A DNA stretch of 64,000 nucleotides from Doris montereyensis (GCA_037039925.1 JAXRKP010001463.1:12501-76500); one strand, 5' to 3'; counted from the first letter of the stretch, positions 1-20,555 are shown. Numbers and translations are program-made. The notes: generated from the letters alone by a model not told the origin.

Positions 1-10
1 TCTCTCTCAG

Positions 11-235
11 CATCATGGATTTAGAATAGATGAATTGGATTTGCTCCCTGTTTTAGAAGTAGAAGTTCATGTATTAGTTAGTACATTGTATTCCCAAACA
101 AGGGTAGCACCAATAGCTAATACAACTACAACTAAAACATCACTCCTGCATGCTATATTATTTACATTGTTCACAGTTCCTCACACCTCCTCACAAAGTA
201 TGATAATGCATCAACAGCTGCCTATGTATGAATAA
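11..235 (+). CDS. Possible terminal exon of an unidentified gene cut by the window edge
   Basis: A pyrimidine tract plus AG (positions 1-10) looks like a splice acceptor. The frame from 11 is open for 74 codons to a TGA at 233-235 and begins HHGFRIDELDLLPVLEVEV. I do not recognise the protein. If real, this is the last exon of a plus-strand gene converging on ENSA. The only support is the acceptor-like start and an open frame, both of which can occur by chance in AT-rich DNA. Confidence 0.2.
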   Translation, partial: HHGFRIDELDLLPVLEVEVHVLVSTLYSQTRVAPIANTTTTKTSLLHAILFTLFTVPHTSSQSMIMHQQLPMYE

Positions 236-905
236 TCGAGTTGACCTAACAGTAGGCTAGGAAGGATACAACAACAGAACCGCAAATGGTCACAGCTAGG
301 AGGTCCATAAGATGCTCAAGAAAGTGGACAGCTTGTCACATCACAAATCTCCATAGATCAGCATGTGGTTAGACATGATTGATACAGGAGAGGTCAAATA
401 TGTGAATATGAAAGCAGTGAGGTCAAAGCTGGTAAAAGTAGGAGCAAGTCAACCTTAGAGGTCAACGTAGAAAAGGAATGTGAAAAGCCCCAAAACGCAC
501 GAATCAACATGTACGTGTACTAATATATATGTGGAATGTGTTCACAAGATTCAATCTGCAGCACATGATAGCAATCATTGTCATTGCCATCATTTATTTA
601 ACGAACAGGAAAAAGCAAAGAATAATCCACTTTAATGTTGCCATTAACTGATAACTGCACCGCTAATACTGGCACTACACTTTATATTTATCAAAATGGA
701 TTCTATTACAAAATACAAGCATGAATCTTGATGATATTAATATTATGGTGGGCAATACTTCATATATGCAAAAAAATCTTTTAATCATAATATTAGATCT
801 AATATTATTGTTTTAAAGAAATATTGTTTGACTACAGGCCATACGAGTCTTTGTACACAGTGTAAAAATTAACAACTTTAGACATCTTAACCTCTGGCCA
901 GGGTT

Positions 906-1046
906 TGTTTGTTTCATTGAAATTTACCCCGTCCACCATTGTGGTGATCTCAGGATGAATTAAGGGTAAACAACAAGATGAAAGATGAGTGAAAGAAGGG
1001 AAGGAAGAAGTGCAACCTACCACCAGCAGCATCCGCCAACCGCCCG
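906..1046 (+). repeat. Dispersed repeat family R1, copy 1
   Basis: Contains the family signature: TTCATTGAAATTTACC, then GTGATCTCAGGATGAATTAAG, a purine-rich GATGAAAGA/GAAGGGAAGGAAG stretch and a pyrimidine-rich CCAGCAGCATCCGCCAACC end. Four more copies are recognisable, all in this orientation. No tRNA-like promoter, terminal inverted repeat or coding capacity is evident, so the class is unknown. Confidence 0.7.
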
Positions 1047-1509
1047 CCCCAGCCAGGGTGCTGATCTATTTTCTCCCCCTTAAAGTCAGTTATATGCAAC
1101 TGATACAGACCACTGATTCAACATCAGTCACCTTACTCCGTACTAGTGGCAGTAGTGATACAGCTTTTAATACTTATATCCCAACGTTAGAAGGATTAAA
1201 GTTTACTGAAGGACAAACATCTTCTACGAAGTGATACAGATATACATGTACTAAGACTTTTATTACAACATCAGAGGGTCCAAGTTTACTGAAGAACAAA
1301 CATCTTCTACAGGGAAAGATAATATATGTACTGTGTAAGAAGAACCCCAACAAGACTACACATTACACTTTAACTTTAAGCGCCAACAACTCAAGAAGGC
1401 GGACAAGACCAAAGACCTCATGGTGAGTTTAGAAGAGACAGCAAGATGACAAACAGTATCAGATGTAAACTTAGTAAAAGAATGAACTGAAAGGCAAGAA
1501 GTGTGACAC

Positions 1510-1640
1510 CGGCTCGTTTGTCTCATTGAAATTTACCCCCATCCACAATTGCAGAGATCACCTCTGTGAATTAGAGAAAACCGCATGATGAAAGAAGGGA
1601 AGAAAGAAATGATGCCGGCAGTACCTGCCAACAACCCACA
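1510..1640 (+). repeat. Dispersed repeat family R1, copy 2
   Basis: Shares TCATTGAAATTTACCCCCAT, GAGATCACC...GTGAATTAGAG and GATGAAAGAAGGGAAG with copy 1, about 600 bp away in the same orientation, and ends in the same CCTGCCAACAACCCACAG-type sequence. Confidence 0.65.
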
Positions 1641-1973
1641 GAACATGAGCATGACGTCATATTTTGATTCATCAATGAGAAATAAGAGGGTTGAGAAAGT
1701 ACAAGCAAAGCTTTCCCCCGTTGTGATACTGATAGATAGAAGTTTTTATTTAAGTATACATAAAGTCACATACGATAAGAAAATAGTAATAAAAATAAGC
1801 ACAAATATGGAGGATATAATATTTGAGGTTGATGTTTATAAACATTACAAAAGCAATGGTGTTAAAGGTATTGGTGTAAAAAGCATTGCTTTACATTGTA
1901 TTACAAAATGTAATATAAAACGTACTACACCATAGAGGAACATAGAGTGTAGTGAAGAAGTGCAGTTGGTTGT

Positions 1974-2058
1974 ATGCCCAAAGAGCACAGGTGACAAAAT
2001 GATTGATAGGTTCTCTAGGTATCACCATCATGTACAAATAGAAATATGAAACAACTGT
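1974..2058 (+). repeat. 85-bp direct repeat, copy 1 (partner at 4278)
   Basis: Runs from TGCCCAAAGAG through GATAGGTTCTCTAGGTATC and ACCATCATGTACAAATAG. The sequence recurs at 4278-4356 at about 90 percent identity in the same orientation. No flanking duplication or tRNA-like head is visible. Confidence 0.75.
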
Positions 2059-2530
2059 TTCAAACAGACATTTGCAACATTTAATGATCTCAAAAACGCC
2101 AAATATATCAATTGCTTTCTGTTGTCCTACTTATGCTCATATTAAGCTCTTTGTTTTCTTTTATGCTGTTTACAGAATAAACATCACAAAAAGAAACAAA
2201 GAGAATCAAGATTATTTGACTGACATCTTGATACAAGTGCTAAACATTTTAACGCCACAGTCCTGTGCAAACTGAAGGCCAGCCAAAGATCTTATTGAGG
2301 ATAAGATTGTAGTTGAGGATATGACAACTGTGAGCATATTGTTACAGTTTGCTTGTTTTGAACGTCGCTAATATTTTAGTTTTAGTGTAGTAACATCATT
2401 CAACCCCGCCTTGATAAGGGTGGTCATGTTATTTATCCAGTAGATCACAGAACAGTATTTTCACAAGATGATTGTTAATTATACAAAACACCATGTGGAG
2501 ATAAAAAAGAAAACCCTGTATTTTTATTTT

Positions 2531-2650
2531 GTTTTGTGGAAATGTTTCCCATCCACCATATGCTATGATCATTGGAAAAATTAAGAGGAACAGCAAGATG
2601 AAAGAAATGCACAAGAGTAGGATCTACCCAGCAGCATCTGCAAACTGCCA
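2531..2650 (+). repeat. Dispersed repeat family R1, copy 3 (diverged)
   Basis: Keeps CCCATCCACCATATGCTATGA, AATTAAGAGGAACAGCAAGA, GATGAAAGAAA and CCCAGCAGCATCTGCAAACTG in the family order. It is more diverged than copies 1 and 2. Confidence 0.55.
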
Positions 2651-3318
2651 AAAAAGCAACAGTAATTACTAACTACTATTTCAAATGAGTATAGCGATGA
2701 GAAGCAATGAAAACACTAACAATATGACACTGTTTTAGCAACCCCTTTGGTTCTTTTCCTTTTTTATTGAAGATTGGGTGAAAACCAACGTTAATGAAGA
2801 GAAACCAGAAACATTTATGCATACAATCAATAATGTGACGGATAAGTGCTGATTGAGTTAAAAAATGATTAGAATATATAGATATAATATATATATATAT
2901 ATATATAAACGAGTTAAGGCTTGATAGAGATGAGGATGGAAATTGTAAGATGTATGACTAGCAATGTGATTGAAATGGGCCTGTACTTTCAGTGGAGTTG
3001 CGGAGATGCAGTCGTGGAAAAAAGTGGAAAGGAATGAGTGAGGCTAGCAGACAAAGCAGCACCATTCAAACTGCAGCCAGGATGATGGGAAGTAGTTTGA
3101 TATTGACTTGACAAGATCTTGGTTCCAGCAGAGAAACCTATCTCTTCTGCTTCTGACTCTAAAGTCTAACGTTATTGTCACCATTGTTTCTATCTATGAT
3201 CATGATCTATAGCTTCCTCTATTCACCTATGGCATTTCTCTCACTACCCTTGTTATTGACCAGAGCAGCAGATTGCAAGTCAGATAAATTTCAATCCATT
3301 TTTGGAATAAGTTAAATA

Positions 3319-4138
3319 CAGTAGTGACTGCCTAAATGCCCGCCGCCATAATGCCTGTTTCGCCTAACTTCCCCGCAATCTCAGTGTAACCGATTTTTTT
3401 CTATATAAATTGCCCCTCTAAATGCCAGTTTCAAAACCAAGATTTTCCCCTTAATGCCTGGTCTCAATGGCAACTGCAGGTATCATCTTCTCCAAATTAT
3501 CATAAAGTATGTCCGTAAATTGATTAAAATTTCCTCTCTTTTTTATCACACATTCATGTAATCCCATAGTTAATATGGCTTATGCCCGTCAACAATGTGC
3601 CAAGCATTGTAATCACCAATCATTACCTATCCATTGTAATGTAATAAAAGATAATCAATCTTTTCTTCATAGCTTCATCTACTGTACAGCACATCCTTTG
3701 TCTCATTGGATAACTGCTTTGTCACTAGGCAATTAGAAATGAACAGTCTTCCGGACTCTGCCCACGACTCTTTCTTGATGTCATAAGTGGCATGAAATCA
3801 CCTGGCACTTTTAATAATAGACCAGTCACTCATCACGATCGAGGAACAAGGTGTTAACATTTTTATTGCTACCCTGTATCCATTGTCCCTTCTAGTCTTT
3901 GTGGCGAGTAATGGCCAACAGATCAGATAAAATAACACGGGGCTTTGAAATACGGTTTTATAAAAAAAGCCTGTTTATTAAAATTACAAAAAAGGAGGTT
4001 AATATTGAATTTCTGCCACGGTGCTCGATGAACTCACTTGCTGATCCCCCCCGCCCAATTGTTGCCCCTGACCTATTGTCGCCTAAAGGTCTGTTTTCTC
4101 TGCTTCCCAAGCACCGGGCATTTAGGTGGTCACTACTG
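3319..4138. mobile_element. Non-autonomous TA-flanked DNA transposon (pogo/mariner-like MITE)
   Basis: The left end CAGTAGTGACTGCCTAAATG and the inverted right end (CAGTAGTGACCACCTAAATG on the minus strand) match over about 25 bp with two mismatches. Each end is flanked by a TA dinucleotide (3317-3318, 4139-4140), the target duplication expected of the Tc1/mariner-pogo superfamily. The 820-bp body has no recognisable transposase. A related end sequence occurs at 36414-36919. Confidence 0.75.
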
Positions 4139-4277
4139 TACTTCAATATTGACGGTTGAAAAATTGGAAATCACACGTTTCATGAGTAATGCCAAATTAA
4201 TCGTGGTATGTTTATGACAGTTATAGGAATATTAATACACAAGTCCAATTGCTCTCTGGGGTGGATTGTTTTATTTG

Positions 4278-4356
4278 TATGCCCAAAGAGTACAGATGAC
4301 AAAACGATAGGTTCTCTGGGTATCACCATCATGTACAAATAGGAATATGAAATAAG
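4278..4356 (+). repeat. 85-bp direct repeat, copy 2 (partner at 1974)
   Basis: Same sequence as 1974-2058 with a few substitutions and a short deletion after GACAAAA. Only this block is shared, not the flanks. Confidence 0.75.
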
Positions 4357-4894
4357 TTTCTCGCCTGCATTTCAAATAAAATAATTATCTAGTCACAGTA
4401 AACATTCTCCATTCACTGAAAACCTAAAGCATTTTTCTTTGAAATTTCTGTGACTGATTGACATCAAGATCCAGTTGGAAACAAACATTTAACATACGGA
4501 TACGATATAATTTACTTTGTAAAAATGACAACATATTGGTTTATTCTTACAAAATTACAACTAACACTAACAGAATAGTTTCACTGTTTGTATTGAAGTT
4601 GAAGAAGTGAAGCCCCCTAGTTAAACCTTGAGATTAGCAGTCAGATCTGATGTTTACCTTTGTTAATATCATTAATAATGTTGACAACACAATGATAAGT
4701 CTAGTTCATGACATGATGTCTTGATTCTCCTGCTTTGACTTAAGTTCCTACCTTTTGACATAATTCATTGTATGTCCATATGCAAAATGAAAACAAAAAA
4801 GAACAATTTGAAAGGAAAACTGAAAATACAAACCCATAAGGATCAGAATAAAAATACTTCAACAAGGGAAACAACCTTTAAAATGTATCCAAGA

Positions 4895-4900
4895 TTTATT
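4895..4900 (-). promoter_or_regulatory. Candidate polyadenylation signal for ENSA
   Basis: On the minus strand this reads AATAAA. It is the first such hexamer I see downstream of the ENSA stop codon and would give a 3' UTR of about 1.1 kb. Other hexamers further on cannot be excluded. Confidence 0.35.
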
Positions 4901-5989
4901 TAATCTGATGTATTATAATATAATCATATGTAATTAACATGAGATTGATAATTGAAACTTGGCTTCGTCAACATCTATAAAAGGGTTCCTTTGTAAAGGC
5001 CTCTGCATGGCCTTTTGAAGTTGCTCTCAGGCTATCATTTTCAATTGTCAGTATGGAACAGGACATGGAGGAAATGTATTGATGAAAAAGATAAAAACAA
5101 GTCTTTCTCAAGTACAACTTTGCTCCACAGAATGTAGCTCTGATCTGATGAGAAATCTAACAACTTTCTGAATTCCAAAGTCAATCAAGACTCACAGCAC
5201 AGGTCACAGACAAAGCATATGAGGAATTTTGTTTGGGCACACATTATATTGTCCGTGAAAGATATGAAATGAAAAGTATGATTTACATTGAAAAACACAC
5301 CAATATAGATCTTTGGACAGTCAACAGAATAAAAACCATCTGTAATTGCTTTCATTATTCACATTAAAAAATTCTGCCAGCGCTGAATTTGATGCTACTA
5401 GACGAATGAATTTCAGACCTGTTTGATTTCATATTGGCAACTTGAAATCTTGTATCCTCCCCACTTCCCATGATTATTGTTTGCTGAATGACATTGACTA
5501 ATTATCTAACATTGATGCTTAGTATCTGTTATGTATGGTGTGAAGATTGCATGATGGATCAATCTTTTTCAATGATTCCTAGCATGTATGTCACTCATTT
5601 CTTCTATTGAAGTGTTCTGTTTTGATGGCTTGGTTTATATATTTGTATTGTAGAAACAAGTTGCCATGTTTATGTATATATTTGATAATTTGCCAGATTG
5701 TTATATCACATAGGTTGTTGTTTTTTTGTGTTACTTTGTGTTCTGTTTTGTCTTGGTTTTGTTATAACAATAGTTTTGCAACAATCTAAAACCATGGCAC
5801 CTCTTTTCCCTCCCAACCCTTTCATCATCACTATCACAAATTTACCATTAGCATCAATCATCTGACACTCATACTTTCTCTACAAGATGACAACACATTC
5901 CTGATAGTCTTGTCCAATAAAAAAAAAATTGATGTGTAAGTTTTTATACACAACGAAGATTCACAAAAAAAGGAGAGAGAAAAGGCCTT

Positions 5990-14208
<8,219 letters not shown>

Positions 14209-14850
14209 CGTTGAAATTTGGAAACTGGATCTAAATCAAAGTGTCTTTGTGATATTCGTAATCTAGAATATGTTTTGAACTGGATAGAAATGGTAGCCTA
14301 GTAAGAACAGGTCTAATTCTCGGTAGGCCTAAAACAGACAGGAAAACGAGAGACACTGCTAATCAAACGGTGAGCGATGACGCGATGAAGTCACAGCCGT
14401 TGTTTTTTACTCGAGCTTACCTTCGACGTACGGTGTCGAGTCAAATTTTCGTTCGTAACCGACGATTGTTGAAGATTGAAAAGCTTTTTTTTAATGCATT
14501 CTTGAGAAAAGACTGAAATTTTGTCAGCACACTTGCTCAAGAACAAAATGTCCCTTGATAAAAACTTACACTACCTACTCAAATCAGGCTCTTAACCTTC
14601 ATTTTACAGATCAGTAATTTAGACAATCGGCTATGGAACGATTTATGCACTTGTAAGCGCATTTGACATAATATATCCATCACTAAATCTAAATACAAAA
14701 CAATATGCAGTGCGCTTCACACATATTGTGAACATGGATATCAAAATGTATGCCCCGTGGGTGATTCCCTTTTAAATCAAAAGTCGAGTGGTCGAAACAA
14801 GCCGTTGTATACATTTAAGTAAAACATCATTTTAGGGACTTGTTATTCTA
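14209..14850. other. ENSA 5' flank and probable promoter
   Basis: Immediately upstream of the ENSA start on the minus strand. The nearest 270 bp are richer in CpG (for example CGACGTACGGTGTCGAG at about 14424-14440) than the surroundings, as expected of a housekeeping promoter. No TATA box was assigned. The rest shows nothing recognisable. Confidence 0.4.
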
Positions 14851-14862
14851 GAAAAACAGAAG

Positions 14863-15480
14863 GTGTCTGATGAAGTGAACCACATCACTTCAATTTCTGT
14901 ATTTTTATTTAAAAGGGAGATAGACCAAAAAGCAGAAAATGTCAGACCTGTTTCTCTGACTTCAGTAACGTGGACGCTATTGGATCACATAATACATAGA
15001 TCAAGTAACAAAAGGGATCACCTAGATAAACATAGCATCGTAACAGATATCCTACAAGGATTTAGACTAAAAAATGAAGCTGTGAAACAGGCTACATTAA
15101 TTATTAAAGTGCGCTGACAGTAATACTCAAGAATTGAGTTGGTCAGTTATTATAAAATAGTTAAGATAGTCAGCTCATGCTATTACATACACAGCCCAAA
15201 AACTAAACATAACTAACAGTACAAAATGCCTATAAGTTACAATTGACACTAAATTACAATGGAAGGAATAACATAATAAATCACTACGCCGAATTGTATT
15301 AAGCAAATGGCATTTTGGGTACTCCTTAACAGAAACCTTTACAGTTGTCCTAAAAGTATAAAAGAGAAGTGCTACAAAGTCTTATTAAACCGGTCTTCGA
15401 TTATAGTAGCTGTGTCTGAGATCCATATCAACAGATCTATACACAAAAAATTGAGAAAGAGCAAAAGAATGTAGCCCGAT
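14863..15480 (+). mobile_element. CR1/jockey-like LINE remnant with internal deletion
   Basis: 14863-15114 encodes the reverse-transcriptase N-terminal block, with ENVRPVSLTSV, LLDHIIHRS and HLDKHSIVTDILQGFR. About 100 bp later the strand resumes, in broken frames, with VTIDTKLQWKE, a KREVLQ segment and YSSCV-DPY-QIYTQKIEK, which belongs after the catalytic palm. The polymerase active site is therefore deleted. It runs directly into the (ACT)n tract at 15481. It is a different clade from the RTE-like LINE downstream. Confidence 0.72.
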
Positions 15481-15551
15481 ACTACTACTTAACTACTGCT
15501 ACTATTACTCCCACTCCTTCTACCATTACTACTACTACTACTATTACTACT

Positions 15552-15609
<58 letters not shown>

Positions 15610-15687
15610 GCTACTACTACTACTGCTACTACTACTACTACTACTGCTACTACTACTACTACTACTACTACTAGTACTACTTACGAA

Positions 15688-15719
<32 letters not shown>

Positions 15720-15805
15720 TTACTACTACTACTACTACTACTTACTACTGCTACTACTACTACTACTACGAATGCTGCTACTACTACTACATGTACTACT
15801 ACTGT

Positions 15806-15853
<48 letters not shown>

Positions 15854-15990
15854 ATGCTGCTACTACTACTACTACTACTACTTACTACTACTACTACTAC
15901 TAACTACTAATACTACTAATACTAATACTACTACTAATAATAATAATAATAATACTGATACTACTAATACTACTGCTACTGCTACTTACT
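15481..15990. repeat. (ACT)n microsatellite, about 500 bp
   Basis: Trinucleotide ACT array with occasional GCT, ATT and TTACT variants; its right end becomes (AAT)n/(ACT)n. It lies directly 3' of the CR1-like remnant and is the same unit as the 18.75-19.2 kb tail of the RTE-like LINE. Confidence 0.97.
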
Positions 15991-16071
15991 ATCGGTACAA
16001 CTACTACTCCGGGCAGTGGACAGGTAAGCACCTGTACGGGAAGTAAACGATCCCACACTCCACGAGTCTCC

Positions 16072-16275
16072 TGCTGCCTTGCAGGCGGGTCTTGGCTGAC
16101 CAAAGGCTAAGGAGTTAACCCTGGCAGAAAACAACATGCTGCATTGCAGGTCGGTCTTGCTCAACCAAAAGCTAAGGAGTTAACCCTGACTGAAAATAAC
16201 AACCGGTTGCCTTGCAGGCTGGTCTTGAAATATCAAAGGCTAGGGAGTTAACCTTGACAGAAAATAACAAAGCCT
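16072..16275 (+). repeat. Three-copy minisatellite, unit about 65 bp
   Basis: Three tandem units each contain (C/T)CTTGCAGG-type starts, GGTCTTG, CAAAGGCTA(A/G)GGAGTTAACC and a CAGAAAAYAACA end. A single diverged unit with the same downstream sequence (CCTGGTACGGGGCCTCAA versus CCCGGTAGGGGTCTCAA) occurs at about 40800-40890, so the unit belongs to a dispersed element and was amplified here. Confidence 0.85.
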
Positions 16276-16329
16276 GGTACGGGGCCTCAAGGCCAGACAA
16301 CAACTTCTCCAAATTGAGTTAGCCAAAGA

Positions 16330-18750
16330 ATAACATGAAAATAGCCAACACCTTATTTCCTCATAACGATATCCACAAATATACAAGAGTAAATGAAACA
16401 GATGTGAAAAGTCAATGATAGACTACACAATAGTTAGCAGCTCCTTTTTTTACAGTAGATGGGATGAAAGAGTAAAAAGAGGAGCAAAAGATTTAGTGAT
16501 CATCACCTAGTGATTGCTAAAATGAGATTATTGACTGAAGGAAACAAACAGAAAAGGAAAGAGAAGAAAGCTACAAAACTCAAAATAGAGGAACTAGATA
16601 AACCAATAGTAAAACAGATATACCAATCTAAGATAAAAAGATTTATCAGTGAAAGGCAAATGGATCTGAATGATAGCACAATATAATAAAATTGGCAAAT
16701 GTATAAAGAAACACTCCTCAGTTGTACTGAAGAGGTCTGTTGTAGGAAACAAATTAAAGGAGATAGGAAAAGAACAGCATGGTGGAATGATAATGTTAAG
16801 ACTAAGATCAAAGAAACGAAGGATGCCTGGAAAAAAATACTTGCAAACAAAAAGAGGCCAGAGGATAGGATAGATTAAGTGAGTCAAAGAACTATCGCCA
16901 AAGAGGAAGTGAGGAAAGCAAAACATAGGAAGAGTTTGGACAAAGACTCCAAGAAAGCTTACAATGAAATCAAAAGCTGTTCTGTGGGACAATGAAGGGC
17001 ATGAGAAAGACCAAAACATGCCCAATACGACAAATTAAAAACGCCAAACGAGAAATAATAAAAGAAGACAGCAAAATCATGGAAACATGGAGAAAGCATT
17101 TTCAACAATTACATAATCCCTCCAGAATGTATGAAACAATGAGTAAATATCAATTAGTAAGAGTAACAAGTTATCTAGAAGAGACAGCTGAAGATGTAGA
17201 TATATCAAAGGAAGAAATCCAAACAGCTATAAAGAAAGGTGAAATAAGAAAAGGCCCCAAGAGCAGATCAAGTTTATCCAGAAATGATTAAAAACCAAGG
17301 GAAAGAGGCAGACAAACTACTACATGCAATGAGCCAACACGCATGGAAGTCCAAACAGGTGTCAGACGACTGGAAAAAGGGAACAGTAGTACCAATACAC
17401 AAGAAAGGATCAACTATGGAATGCTCAAACTATAGAGGGGTATCACTACTTAGGGTTTCAGGTAAAGTATATGTCAGGATACTGGAAATGAGACTAGGGA
17501 AAAAGTAGAGGATCAGATTGAAGAACATCAGAGTGGATTTAGACCAGGAAGAAGTGTACAAGACCACAAATTTACAATTAGACAAATAATAGAAAAATTC
17601 CGTGAGAGAAACATTGACTTGCACATGTGTTTTATTGACTTAGACCATGCATTTGATACTATGATGATGGAAGAACTATGGCATTCTTTAAAAGAACACA
17701 ATGTACAGCAAAATTTAATAGAAGCCATTACAATTTTTACAATAAACCAACATGTACAGTGATGGTAGCTGGAAATGTATCTGATAAATTTGGTGTAGAT
17801 ATAGGAGTAAGACAGGGTTGTTTCCTTAATCCTCTTTTGTTTATCACATTTATGGATTCAGTCGCAAAGGCATCATCAAACATGAAGAAAATGGATGTAG
17901 GTATGTGGAAGCTCAAACCGGTAAATGTATCAATGATTTCATTTGCCGATAATTTAGTTCTGTTTGGAAAATCAGAAAGTGACCTTCAGTCGAATATCAA
18001 CAGGATAAACAATGAACTACATAAAAGAGGAATGAGATTGAGATTAAATGCAAAGAAAACCAAAACAATGCTAGTAACCAGGGAAGCTAAAACACAAAAT
18101 CTTAAATTGGCCAGGAGAATTTAGAACAGGTTCAAAGCTACAATTATCTAGGAGTAATGATAACTCGGAGGGAAAACTAAAAGAAGAAATCAGCCAGAGA
18201 ATCCAAAAGGCAAATGCAATATATAACTATCTAGGAAAGGCATTTACAGGTAAACGAGAATTGTCAACAAAAACCAAAATGGCAGTATACAACACAGTTT
18301 ATTATCATACTCTCCTCTATGGCAGTGAAACCTGGACCGTAGACAGCAGAGAATACTGTAGAGTACAAGCAGCTGAAATGAAACACCTAAGAAGAGTAGT
18401 AGGGAAAACTAAAAGAGACAAAATCAGAAACACAACAATAAGAGATCAAACCAAAGCAGACAGCATACAAACTAAGATAGAAATAAATCACTTGAGATTG
18501 TCTGGGCATGTAAACAGAATGAATGACAATATAATAGCTAAATCAGTATACAGTGCTAAAGTCCAAGGTAAAAGGTCAAAAGACAGACCTCGGAGAAAGT
18601 GGGAAGAGGTATAAAAGAGGCATTAAAGCATAGAAACTTAACTTTTTTGGAAGGAAACAGGAAATGCCCGGACATGGCATCATGGAGAAAGATCATTTCG
18701 GGCATCTGAACCCATAGACCGAAAGGTAGAATTGGAGCTGATAAAGAAAG
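16330..18750 (+). mobile_element. 5'-truncated RTE-like LINE, inactive
   Basis: In order, across several frame breaks: the end of an APE-type endonuclease (FPH-DIHKYTR, then SDHHLVIAK at about 16500); an AWWNDNVKTKIKETKDAWKK linker (about 16780); reverse transcriptase with NYRGVSLL (17430), SGFRPGRS (17532), FIDL-HAFDTM (17632), VRQGCFLNPLLF (17808) and FADNLVLF (17943); and a C-terminal LLYGSETWTVDSR...LRRVVGKTKRDKIRN (18316-18430). The second catalytic aspartate of the usual FADD box is Asn, so even the intact stretches would be inactive. The 3' end carries an (ACT)n tail; a simple-repeat tail is typical of RTE-type elements. The clade assignment is inference. Confidence 0.88.
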
Positions 18751-18751
18751 A

Positions 18752-18799
18752 AACTACTACTACTGTTACTACAACTACTACAAAACTACTACTACTACT

Positions 18800-18856
<57 letters not shown>

Positions 18857-18870
18857 AACAACAACTACTG

Positions 18871-18940
<70 letters not shown>

Positions 18941-19093
18941 CACTGCTGCTGTTACCAGTATTGTATTGCCTCCTCCCTCCTTCTCCTACTAGGGTACTTC
19001 TCCTACTACTAGTATTACTGCTGCTGCTACAACAACAACAACTACTACTGCTACTACTGCTGTTACTATTACTATTATTACTTCTACTACTAT

Positions 19094-19164
<71 letters not shown>

Positions 19165-19230
19165 TTACTACTACTATTACTACTACTACTGCTGCTTTTT
19201 GTGTCGTTGCTGCTGTTACTGTTGCTTCTG
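18752..19230. repeat. (ACT)n tail of the LINE, expanded in two blocks
   Basis: Two long ACT arrays (about 18752-18945 and 18996-19192) separated by a CT-rich interruption. The first begins directly after the LINE 3' UTR. Long open frames on both strands here (poly-Thr, poly-Val, poly-Ser, poly-Leu) are artefacts. Confidence 0.96.
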
Positions 19231-19409
19231 CCGCTGCTATTCCTGAAAAAACCCAACTGGTTATATATGCCTATTTATACACCTCGATTTAGATAATAGC
19301 TTTTACGCATTTATTAACACTTGAGACACTGAGAACTTAATAATTTACAGCTTGGAAAAAGTGTTGCTAGGTCCAACCTTTGCATGCATCATGCATGTAA
19401 ATTTAAAAA

Positions 19410-19640
19410 GTAAAATTCCATCAAGGTCGTTACGGCCAATGGAGTCGGAGCGTATACCGGTTTCAATAGGGTGAAGCGGAACAAGTGATAAGGATCACTT
19501 ACTGGACAAGACGTTAATTTGACGCAGATTTGACTCCCAAGCTAGTGTTTGTGCCCATTTGTACATTGGTTGAGTGGGGAAATGCATGTTAAGTGTCTTT
19601 CTCAAAGAGCACAACGACGGATCTCGGTTTGCATGTAGCC
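19410..19640 (+). mobile_element. SINE-like repeat family S2, copy 1
   Basis: Shares GGCCAATGGAGTCGGAGC...CCGGTTTC, AAGCGGAACA(A/G)GTGATAA, TTGACTCC(C)AAGCTAGTG and TGTGCCCATTTGTAC with 25684-25846. The CCCATTTGTAC / TCTCAAAGAGCACAAC motif set recalls a common mollusc short repeat (family memory, not searched). Confidence 0.55.
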
Positions 19641-20555
19641 GTAACAATAACAATTTTATTATTAATTATTATGAGATTTTAATCTAACTTTCGTTTGGTA
19701 GTCGAATGAAGTCTGGAGTGTGTAATCGAACATCTAATTCTAAGCTAGGTGTTCTTCACCGTTTGAAATGTGTTCCCCATATCCCCTTCACTTGACTGTC
19801 GAAATAAATGAAATGAATATTAGCACACAAAAATCAAGTCCCATGCCCCTAGCCTTTGGTTCCCATACCCCTGCGGGGTATTATAGTGGACATGGATGAA
19901 TACATTCAGTTAAGAACAATGTCTAAACCGATACCCTCTCAGTCTCCCAAGCCGTAGCAGTAGCCGGCACGGTAGACAGGGGTACTTTCACTTTCAACTG
20001 TCAACTTTGCCGGCAGACTGACAGTCATACTCACAGAGCTTAAAAGCTCCTTACTATCTGCAGATTGAGTTTTTATCAAGTCTTAAATCAAGTTCAAGTC
20101 TAGTTTAATAATCCTAGTATGACATTGAATTATTAAGATCCAGATCTAGAACCTTCTGCAAGGCCTGATTCAATGGTTGAGGTTGTGAATATTCTCCGTC
20201 AACACTAGTCAAGCTAAGGGTCTTTTGTTGTAATAACACAAAAAAACCCGAGAAAAAAAAACAAACTTGTATGCATAGACTATATGATATTATGCAAAGC
20301 TTCTGCTGAGATCTGAATGTAAGAAAGACAATACAGGATGGATTATGATTATCGGTAGATTTCTCTGATATCAAACCTTTTTTGATTTTGACATCTTGTA
20401 TTGATCCAGAGGCTAGATAGATCTAGATCTAGATTCTAGATCTACAATGTAGAAAAGGTAGCTCACTTTTCAATCCAAGGGTCTGATATTTCTCTTGATC
20501 CAGTGGACCTCGGTACAGTCTCAGGCATCCCAACAATTCAATTGCTGTCAGTGTC
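19641..20555. other. PIGO 5' flank
   Basis: No exon recognised. Contains ATTAATTATTA-rich sequence and a short CTAGATCTAGAT cluster (20416-20440). No TATA box or initiator could be assigned confidently; the PIGO 5' UTR must begin here. Confidence 0.4.

Larger units (their letters stand above)
236..4890. other. Gene-free interval with dispersed repeats
   Basis: No convincing exon on either strand. It holds three copies of a dispersed repeat (about 906, 1510 and 2531), a direct-repeat pair (1974 and 4278), a TA-flanked inverted-repeat element (3319-4138), a short (TA)n at about 2884-2906, and a tandem duplication in which 1190-1225 recurs at about 1277-1310. Open frames here, such as 1585-1935, overlap the repeats and resemble no family I know. 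Confidence 0.6.

Noticed and set aside
1585..1935. 116-codon open frame
   Set aside because: Begins inside repeat R1 and continues in AT-rich DNA; no known domain, no splice context.
15481..15990. CRISPR-like or satellite array
   Set aside because: A simple trinucleotide repeat with no spacers, in animal DNA.
16503..17025. Minus-strand open frames of 115-143 codons with hydrophobic composition
   Set aside because: Antisense of the A-rich LINE coding region; no family resemblance.
18680..19296. Poly-Val, poly-Thr, poly-Ser and poly-Leu open frames over 80-150 codons
   Set aside because: Translations of the (ACT)n LINE tail.
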